In this document: positions 56,376 through 64,000 of the stretch, one piece after another | Numbering within the stretch: position 1 is the stretch's first letter | How the letters are laid out: every line of letters begins with the position of its first letter | Source: Flaveria trinervia | Lineage: Eukaryota; Streptophyta; Magnoliopsida; Asterales; Asteraceae | Assembly (NCBI GenBank): GCA_025506515.1 | Contig: CM046452.1 | Coordinates: forward strand, 73,505,115-73,569,114 | Direction of reading: 5' to 3' | Length of the DNA: 64,000 bases | Position numbers and translations under genes: made by a program | The notes under the pieces: generated by a model | What the model was told of the DNA's origin: nothing | Seen by the model: only the letters and a program-made list of their open reading frames with translations | The model's database searches: none

Positions 56376-56876
56376 AGTGAATTGTTATTTTCCTTCCTAT
56401 GGCCTGATCACGTTTTTAATTTTCATCCAAAAAAATATTTTCTTGCATTTGCCTCCCCGAGGTTTTAAAATGTTGTCATTTTCATATTAAAAATGTTATC
56501 TTCGTTAATTTAAAATGTTAAACCGTGTATCAATTAAAGAGATAATTATGTAATTTTGCAAAAAAAGTAATATTAAATCCCAATTTATGTTAATATATTG
56601 TGGTTAAAGTTTCACTCACTTGTTAAAACTCCTCATATTGTGATTCAGTTTCACTCTAATATGGTTATGTAATTGAAATATTTTGTTTTGTATTTTAAAG
56701 GGTAATTTTTTGAAATTACATGTTTAACATTTTAAAAATAACAGAGTTAATGTTTTTGAACGAAAATAACAATATTTTAAAACCTTTGGAAAGACATATG
56801 CAAAATAACTTATTTTATGAAAATAACAAGTATGACTAACTATCAAGAGAAAAATAATAATTCACTCATAATGGAA
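56376..56876. mobile_element. Long inverted-repeat MITE-like element
   Basis: The ends 'gagtgaattgttatttt' and its near reverse complement 'aaaataataattcactc' start inverted arms of about 145 bases. Shared blocks are 'gaggttttaaaatgttgt' and 'ttttaaaatgttaaac'. The loop is about 200 bases. No target duplication was recognised. Confidence 0.55.
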
Positions 56877-58228
56877 ACCTTATTCGGAATATATCGGCGA
56901 AGAATTTTGGATGATTATCCATAAAGTATTGTGTTGCTAATCAATTATGACATTCTTCACAATTGTCTATATACACGTGCCTTAAAAAAATTAAACATAA
57001 ATATAAATATAAACAATTTAAAATAAACATAAATAAGTAAATTATTATTAAGAAAAACAAAAGAAATTTTTTTTTACGGTGAGATGGTGCCTTGAACTTT
57101 GCCTAATGATAAAGAAACCACAGAAGCCAAAGACTTAAAGTTACACTTACGTGTCTCCATATTTTCCTCATCCGTACTTGAGGAGTCAGAGATATAAAAA
57201 TCCAACAGATTCAGATTGTTTTAGATATTAAATAATTTACAAAGCAGATAATATAGAAAGTAGAGGTAATGAGCAAAAAAATATTAAGTTTGAGTGAAAA
57301 CTTTTTTAATGTGCAACGGTCAAAAAGGAAGGTGGGTGATCGGTGATGCCCGGGGATTTCCCACCGGGTCGAAGCTTTATTTTTCTCACTATGATCGAAG
57401 GGGTGGTGTTCATAACAGGGACCAGGCACCCAATCACGATTTTGTGTCCCCTAATTGCAAGTCAAATGAACAATAATTACAATTAATAATGTTTAGTAAA
57501 GTAAAATGAACAATATGTTTGTAAATTTTAATTTGTGGACTAAAGTCTTGCCTCTAATAAATAAGAAAAAAATAATAATGATATCCAGCCACTTGTATTG
57601 TTGTATAAATTATAATAATGATTGTTCTCACTGATTTTGGAAATCACTTTGAGAGGCCACCCAAACAAGGAAACAAACAAAAATAGCTACATTATGTTAC
57701 ATGTGTAGGATTAAAAGTTATTTATTAAAAAGTTATTTAGAAATCCAACTTCAGACATGAAATGATCATTGTATCGATGTCTTTTTATTAAAAAGTTATT
57801 TATCGGTTATACATATGTGTGTGGGGAAAGGGGATAGGGGACTTTTAATGAAGCATGAAGTAGCTTTTTAGTTATATTTAATTAGAATGAACAAAGTAAT
57901 CGGTTTTTCTTAAATTGTAATAACTAAACTTGTTCTCATGAAGAATGAAGTAACTTGAACTTTTTAAATGTTTAAATCACACATTTTCTAATCTTACTTT
58001 TAAATTTACATATTTTGTTCACCATTGATTAGCTTGATTGGTTTGAGTTGATTGGTTTGGATTGATTGGTTTGGGCACGCTCTCTTGTCTCGTTGCCCCT
58101 TATCTCGTTGCCTCGAGTTTGAATCTCACAAAACCTTTCCCCAACTTTTATTTCTAGTGTTCGTTTTATTTTTTCATTAAATAACTTTTGATTTCATGTC
58201 ACACCATCAATTATATTAATCGATTTAG
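56877..58228. other. Intergenic, no recognised gene
   Basis: Contains a tandem run of 'gattggtttg' units at 58030-58075 and a weak B-box-like 'cgagtttgaatctc' near 58118. Otherwise AT-rich, with stops in all frames. Confidence 0.4.
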
Positions 58229-58526
58229 AGGTTGTTTGGTAGCCTCTTAATCAGTCTCTTAATGGTTCAGGAATGGTTTAACACTTAATCGTTCAAACTG
58301 TTTGTTTCACGAACAAATGTTTGAATGGTTCAAACATTTGCCTCTGAATGATTAAGCATTATACTAATGTAAAAGGATTAAGAGGTCTAATGTTGAATGG
58401 TTAACACCTCTCATCTGAATCAATCAGATATTTACCTTTGAATAGTTAAACGATATACTAATTTTTAATGACTCAAACCTTTTATTGATTGAGCATTTAA
58501 TTATTTAAAAATGATCAAACAGACCC
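58229..58526. mobile_element. hAT-like MITE candidate
   Basis: Begins 'gaggttgtttggtagcctct' and ends 'gatcaaacagacccc', imperfect inverted ends of the GGGG.CTGTTTGG type seen in plant hAT MITEs. The interior is built of 'atggtt(c/t)aa(a/c)' units in both orientations. No clear 8-bp duplication was seen. Confidence 0.4.
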
Positions 58527-59040
58527 CTTCTTACATAATTCAGCACCGGCATCGTATTCACGTTCCAAGTGTTTTAGAACTACACATACATAATTAACGC
58601 CACTAATGCTAGTTGTTTAACATGAGAGATCCTATAAACGCATTTAAATGTAATCTCAACCACCCCACTTATTATTCCATCCATCTCTACGCAATTTCTT
58701 TGCTGAAACCTCTCATCTTTTAAGGAAAATTTATGGTTTGTGTTAATCATCTTCGTTTTGTTCTGTTCATTCATCCTTTTTTCTTGTGAAATTGGACTGA
58801 TTTTACACATGGGTGTTAAATACCCTGATGTTTCATCATCATATGAAGCTGATCACAAGGTGTTCGACGTTATTACTGAACCAGTTTTTGAAAAAAAAAC
58901 ATATCTTTTATCATCGCTCACAGAACTAAACTTACTTAATATGGTCAAAATTGGCTTCATTTAACTTGTTTTTCTCGTCAAAATTTGAACTTTAGGTTCT
59001 TATAAGGGTTTATGGATTAGGGTTTTAAAGACTACCAGCT
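58527..59040 (+). promoter_or_regulatory. Upstream region and probable leader of the receptor gene
   Basis: No coding sequence fits in front of the signal peptide at 59041. Small open frames at 58740-58964 lack a domain. The transcription start is not determinable. Confidence 0.35.
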
Positions 59041-62000
59041 ATGAATACAGTTTGGGGGTTGATGGTGTTGATGGTTTTCTTCAATGGATATTTCATTGCT
59101 GAATCTCAGGTATAGATTAGACATAGGTACCCCAAACTTCTTTCCTAATGGTTATAATAATTATTTTTATTATTTTACTTGGTTTTTGGTTATCATGATG
59201 CAAGCCAATATTATGATACTTGATATTGTATTCAGATCACAGGGAATGCTAGTTTACCTTCAAGACCGGATGTGGTAAATATTGGGTCCATATTGACTCT
59301 TGATTCGATCATAGGAGAGGTTTCGAATATCGGTTTGGAGGCTGCAGTCGAAAATGTGAATAATGATCCAACTATTCTTAATGGCACCAAGCTGAAACTG
59401 ACAATTCATGACTCCAATTTTAGTGGATTTCTCAGTATTATGGAGGGTATGTGTTACTATTAACATTTGCTTATGCCTTTCATACTGCTTTTTCTTGGAT
59501 TGATTTAAACAAAGGTAGTGGTTGTAATCATATTGATATATGAACTGAGTTAAAATTTTGACAAAGTGCTTTTTATCAACTAAGCTTTACAAGAATCCAT
59601 GTTTTGATCCGTTACCCAACCCGTCTAATCAAATAAAGCTATCCAAACAGGCTTCGGATGCAATAATGAAGAGGGACAAAACATGATACAAATTAGCAGA
59701 TAAATTCCTTAGAGTGTGAAAATATTTAATTTTTTTAGAATGTAGAGCATTATATAAGGCGGTGCTAGTATTGGCGTGTGCAGCCAAGATTCAAATTTAT
59801 GAAAAAGTACTTAATTTCCTACCTAAGATAACCTGTAATTTAACTGAAAGTTCTTGAAAATTATAGGAATATCTAGATTTGGATCCCCAAGTCAGTGATG
59901 TGACCTTTAATTCTACTTGGATGGATTTTTTTAATATATTAATCATACTATTTTTACTCGTCAAATTATAATGAAGTGGCTTCTACTTTGCAACAGCTTT
60001 ACGATTCCTGGAGACTGAAAATGTGGCCTTAATTGGACCCCAAACATCGGTCTTAGCTCACATGATCTCCCATGTTGTGGACAAGCTCCAAGTCCCACTA
60101 CTATCTTTCACAGCAACAGATCCCACATTATCCTCACTACAATACCCATTCTTTGTCCGAACAACTCATAGTGATGCTTTCCAAATGGCTGCAATAGCCG
60201 ACATAGTGGACTACTATGAATGGAGACAGGTTATTGCCATTTTCATAGATGATGATCATGGGAGGAATGGAATAGCTTCATTATCAGACCAATTAGCTAC
60301 TAAGAGGTGCAAGATCTCCCACAAAGCCTCTATAAGACCTGAGGCAACACGAGCAGACATAAGAGAAATACTGCTTCAAGTTGCTTTAATGGAATCGAGA
60401 GTTATTGTTGTTCATACTTATGCCAATTGGGGATTAGACATACTTGAAGTTGCAAAGGATCTTCACATGATGGATAGTGGGTATGTTTGGGTCACAACAA
60501 ATTGGCTCTCTACTGTCATAGATATAAGCTCCTCAGCAAACCCTTCAAAGTTCTTTTCTCCTATGCAAGGAGTTATAACACTGAGATCATACATAAAAGA
60601 TTCACAGCTTAAAAGTAAGTTTGCAACGGAGTGGGGAAACATGACAGCTTTGGGCCTGAGTACATACTCTCTTCACGCGTATGACACTATTTGGTTGCTT
60701 GCTCGTGCTCTTGACAATTTCTTTAATCAAGGTGGACAGATTTCCTTCTCAAAAGATCCCGAATTGAAGGATTCACGGGGTGGATTCTTGAATCTTAATT
60801 CGTTGAGTATCTTTAACGAAGGGAATTTGTTGCTAAAAAACATCTTACAAGTCAAAATGAATGGAACAACGGGTCCAATTGAGTTCACCTCTGATAGAAA
60901 TCTTATTTCTCCAGCATTTGAAGTAATTAATGTGATTGGTACTGGGTTTAGGAGAGTAGGGTATTGGTCAAACGCTTCACATCTCTCAACTACTCTTTCA
61001 GAAACAGTCCCAAACCGAACTAATTCATCTGAGCTGTTGTATAGTGTAATTTGGCCTGGTGAAACGGTTAAAAAGCCTCGTGGATGGGTTTTTCCTAATA
61101 ACGGAAATCAATTGAGAGTTGGTGTTCCGAAACAAGTTAGTTTTAAGGAGTTTGTTGAAGAAGTTAATGGAACTGATATATACAAAGGATACTGCATTGA
61201 TGTGTTTACTTCTGCAGTAAACCTGCTACCATATGCTGTCCCGTACAAGTTCTACTCATATGGAGATGGTTATCATGACCCAAGTGTTACCCATCTTGTG
61301 AGCCTGATAAATGCCGGTGTCAGTGTCTCTTTCTTAATTCTTCTACTTTTTCTAGAGGTTGGGTAAAGGGTTAACGTAGGTTTGTCTCAATAATACAGGT
61401 AATTTTTGTTATGTTCAAAATGGGTCGGGTCAGGGACTCGGGTCATGTTGACGGTCAAACACTTACTGTTTTTTAATGTTAGTAAAACCATGTTTGACCC
61501 TTTTGACATGTTTCCATTTATCTAATTCTATAAGTTTCACCCATTCAACCTGTTTGAAATGGAATATAACCCAAATCAACCCATATACCCTTCGAATTCT
61601 GTTCTATTGAAGCTGTTTAATCTATGGTTTTCTCATTAATTGCTTTAGGTCTATGATGCTGTTGTGGGAGACATTGCAATCATCACTAACCGGACACGAA
61701 TGGCAGATTTTACTCAGCCATATACGGAGTCTGGGCTGGTTGTTGTAGCGCCAGTGAGGAGGTTGAACTCTGGGACATGGGCTTTTCTCAGGCCATTCAC
61801 TGCAAAATTGTGGTGTGTTACTGGGATCCTTTTTCTTGTTGTGGGAGTCGTTGTTTGGATTCTAGAACATCGTAAAAATGATGAATTCCGTGGCCCTCCT
61901 AAACAACAAATCATCACGACCCTATGGTAATTGTTTGTGACATACATTCAATATGATGCATAGTATTAGACGTGACAAAATTGGGGGGGGGGGGGGGGGT

Positions 62001-64000
62001 TGGAAAATGTGAAATTGGGTTAGATCAAATGGGTCATCTTCGGTGCAATTTAAATTGTTTCAGCCTGATTTGGCCACAACAAACACTATTTGCGTCCAGT
62101 TTTTTGCAACGTAAATGTGTTCATTATGATAGAAAACATCAGTATTACAGTAATAACCTAGACTTGTAAGCCATTTTGGAGGTTTCATGCCTTTGGATGA
62201 CTTGTGAACCACTCATCTGTCATAGATGCTTAATGTCAATTTTCTAAACTAGACCCGTTTGACCCTTGGAGAGATAAATAAAGAGCGTATTCGTTGCTTG
62301 ACTTAGCGCCCGCTTTACGCAAGGTCTAGGGAGGGGCCAGATCACACCCAAAGGGGCTAGATCGTTTCGTGATTAGATGTATGCAGCCTTACTCTACATT
62401 GTGTGTAGGGGGCTGTTTCCCATGGCTTGAACCCAGACCTCAAGGGCACAAAGCACACAAAGCAGCTACTTTTAAAGAGATAAATGACAACCCAAATTCA
62501 CCTAATTTTAGATAAATGAGTCAAAATTGACATCTGTATCTACGTAATGTTTACATTGTCACTAACAGTTTGTGCTTTGTTCTTGGCAGGTTTAGCTTTT
62601 CAACCTTATATTTTTCTCACAGTAAGATACTATATATGATATCAATATTACGATCTTTAGTCCTCTATCCGTTTGGAAGTCCAATGCATGTTACAAACTG
62701 TGATATCCAGTCACACATTGGTTGCTAGTAATTTCAAAACACAATAGCATATTGCTTTTCTTCTAAAAGTCTATTCCAGCATATGTTGTTTATAGTAAAT
62801 GATTATGTAACTATTGTATCTTATCCAAAATCATTCGAAAGCATATTGATTTCGAAGCAGAAGCAGAGTCCATGTTGACTTGTCAAAAGTCCGAGCATTC
62901 GTTGTTTATACTTGCATACTACATTTTACATTTCATGATATCAATTTAGGCATGAACCCCTTAGCCACCTTGACCATTCTACCAGTGCAATTATGTCTAG
63001 CCTTGGTGTTGGATTTTGCTTTTAAGTTAGTGATTTACTTCTATACTATATGATGTAGTCGACTTGACCATGGTTAATGCAGAACAGAGCATGACGAGCA
63101 CTCTTGGTCGAATCATTCTAATCATGTGGTTATTCGTTGTTCTGATAATCAGCTCCAGTTACACTGCAAGCCTCACGTCAATTTTGACTGTACAGAAACT
63201 CTCTTCGCCTATTGATGGGATCCATAGTTTAATGTCGAACAAAGATCCCATTGGCTACCAACAAAGTTCTTTTGTCAGAAACTATCTGATTGAAGAACTT
63301 GGCATTTCTGAAACTAGGCTTGTTCCTCTTAACTTGCCAGAAGACTATGAAAAAGCCTTAAAAGATGGTCCTGATAACGGCGGTGTTGCGGCCGTTGTTG
63401 ATGAACGTCCATACATCGAACTCTTCCTTTCCACACGCTGCCAGTTCAGCATAGTTGGCCCAGAGTTCACCAAAAATGGATGGGGATTTGTAAGTAAAAA
63501 CACCATATCACTTTGAGAATCATACGTCATCATTACCGAACTTCAAATTTGATATAGAGTTATTAGTAGGGGTAGCAATTCATGACACAACACACACACA
63601 AGATGAAACTAATCAACTTTTGGGTTGTTACCTCTAACTTGGTTGTCTTTGGGTTGACCTTATTAACCTTTTTAACTATCTTGTCCTTGACTTGATGTAT
63701 TTAGTCAAAGTTGTGGAAATTTTTCTGAATTGTTGATTTCTTCCAGGCCTTTCCACGGGACTCTCCTCTTGCAGTAGATATATCAACTGCCATTCTGAAA
63801 CTGTCAGAAAGCGGTGACTTACAAAGGATCCACGACAAGTGGCTAACACGAAGTGCTTGTAGTTCACAAGGAGCCAAGTTTGCAGTTGACCGGCTTGAGC
63901 TAAAGAGCTTCAAAGGCCTGTTTTTCATAAGTGGACTAGCCTGTGTCCTTTCTCTTTTAATATACTTTGGGTTAATCGTACACCAGTATACTAAACACAA
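59041..64000 (+). CDS. Glutamate receptor-like channel, clade 3 (GLR3.3/3.6-like), 3' end outside the window
   Basis: An amino-acid-gated cation channel of plant membranes, used in Ca2+ and wound signalling in the family. Exons: 59041-59109, 59236-59446, 59997-61318, 61649-61926, 62590-62621, 63083-63489, 63747-64000 and beyond. All phases agree, and 857 codons are present of the usual 920-950. In order: signal peptide (exon 1). Amino-terminal domain ('VNIGSILTLDSIIG', 'LIGPQTSVLAHMISHV', 'PLLSFTATDPTLSSLQYPFF'). Ligand-binding lobe S1 ('RGWVFPNNGNQLRVGVP', 'YCIDVFTSAVNLLPYAVPY', 'VVGDIAIITNRTRMADFTQP'). M1 ('LFLVVGVVVWILEHR'). Pore segment ('TTLWFSFSTLYFSHK', joined across exons 4-6). M3 ('SSSYTASLTSILTVQ'). 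S2, then M4 ('GLFFISGLACVLSLLIYFGL'). No frame break is seen. The final exon runs into the window edge. Confidence 0.92.
61983..61999 (+). repeat. Run of 17 G in receptor intron 4
   Basis: An unbroken G tract 57 bases after the exon 4 donor. It could form a G-quadruplex in DNA or pre-mRNA; the length is probably unreliable in any assembly. Confidence 0.85.
62280..62476 (-). mobile_element. Au-type SINE in receptor intron 4
   Basis: Flanked by agagataaat at 62270-62279 and 62477-62486. On the minus strand it contains B-box-like 'GGGTTCAAGCCATGGGAAAC', 'AGTAAGGCTGCATACA' and 'GATCTGGCCCCTCCCTAGAC', and it ends 'GCGGGCGCTAAGTCAAGCAA'. This block order matches the Au SINE family known from many flowering plants. 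It is antisense to the host gene. Confidence 0.8.

Noticed and set aside
58020..58150. A further SINE
   Set aside because: A B-box-like stretch exists, but the upstream part is a tandem 'gattggtttg' run without an A box, and there are no target duplications.
18356..59041. Functional coupling of the PP2C and the glutamate receptor-like gene
   Set aside because: They are separated by nearly 40 kb of mobile elements and are in different orientations; nothing in the sequence links them.
1..64000. CRISPR array, bacterial operon or phage-like defence system
   Set aside because: No regularly spaced repeats, no clustered prokaryotic genes. Introns and plant retroelements show that this is a plant nuclear region.

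Overview
This window is plant nuclear DNA, most likely from a eudicot. The host genes have many GT-AG introns, the spacers are AT-rich, and LTR retrotransposons, SINEs, Helitron-like ends and MITE-like inverted repeats are abundant. The species cannot be fixed from sequence alone. Three host protein genes are clear. (1) A TPLATE-complex EH-domain protein of the AtEH/Pan1 type lies on + at 8689-17122 (13 exons). (2) A group-G protein phosphatase 2C lies on - at 18356-20563 (4 exons) and converges on gene 1. (3) A clade-3 glutamate receptor-like channel lies on + from 59041 to beyond the window end (7 exons seen). I see no operon-like or shared-pathway link between them.

Layout. 1-1161 is the end of a Ty3/gypsy LTR. 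1162-8400 is a graveyard of short repeats. It holds two tandem fragments and one further fragment of an AVT1-like vacuolar amino-acid transporter, two tRNA-derived SINE candidates, two related Helitron-like 3' ends, a GC-rich inverted-repeat element with a CAATG duplication, and microsatellites. 8400-20970 holds the first two host genes, with a SINE and a MITE in introns of the first. 21150-22160 looks like two Helitrons nested in opposite orientations. 23773-28595 is an old, broken Ty1/copia element.

29528-47077 is one old Ty3/gypsy element (362-bp LTRs, ATTAG/ATCAG target duplication). A 10.26-kb chromovirus-type gypsy element has jumped into its coding region (33143-43406, TSD GAACA, 2.46-kb LTRs). 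A 2.41-kb solo LTR of a related family sits inside its right LTR (44363-46775, TSD GATAA). 48218-49275 is another Helitron-like element. 49592-54324 is a compact copia element with 116-bp LTRs, unusual TA...TA ends and TSD AGTTT. 55180-56310 is a dead PIF/Harbinger transposase. 56376-58526 holds inverted-repeat MITE-like elements, and the receptor gene follows.

The most useful cross-cutting observations are three. The big LTRs carry an embedded tRNA-like module, also recognisable in the solo LTR. The two copies of the young LTR differ mostly by one- or few-base indels rather than substitutions. Both genes 1 and 2 carry single-base breaks in otherwise well-conserved exons. The last two points suggest residual indel errors in the assembly, so frameshifts here should not be read as pseudogenes without checking. 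I found no convincing new enzymatic or defence system, and no CRISPR array.
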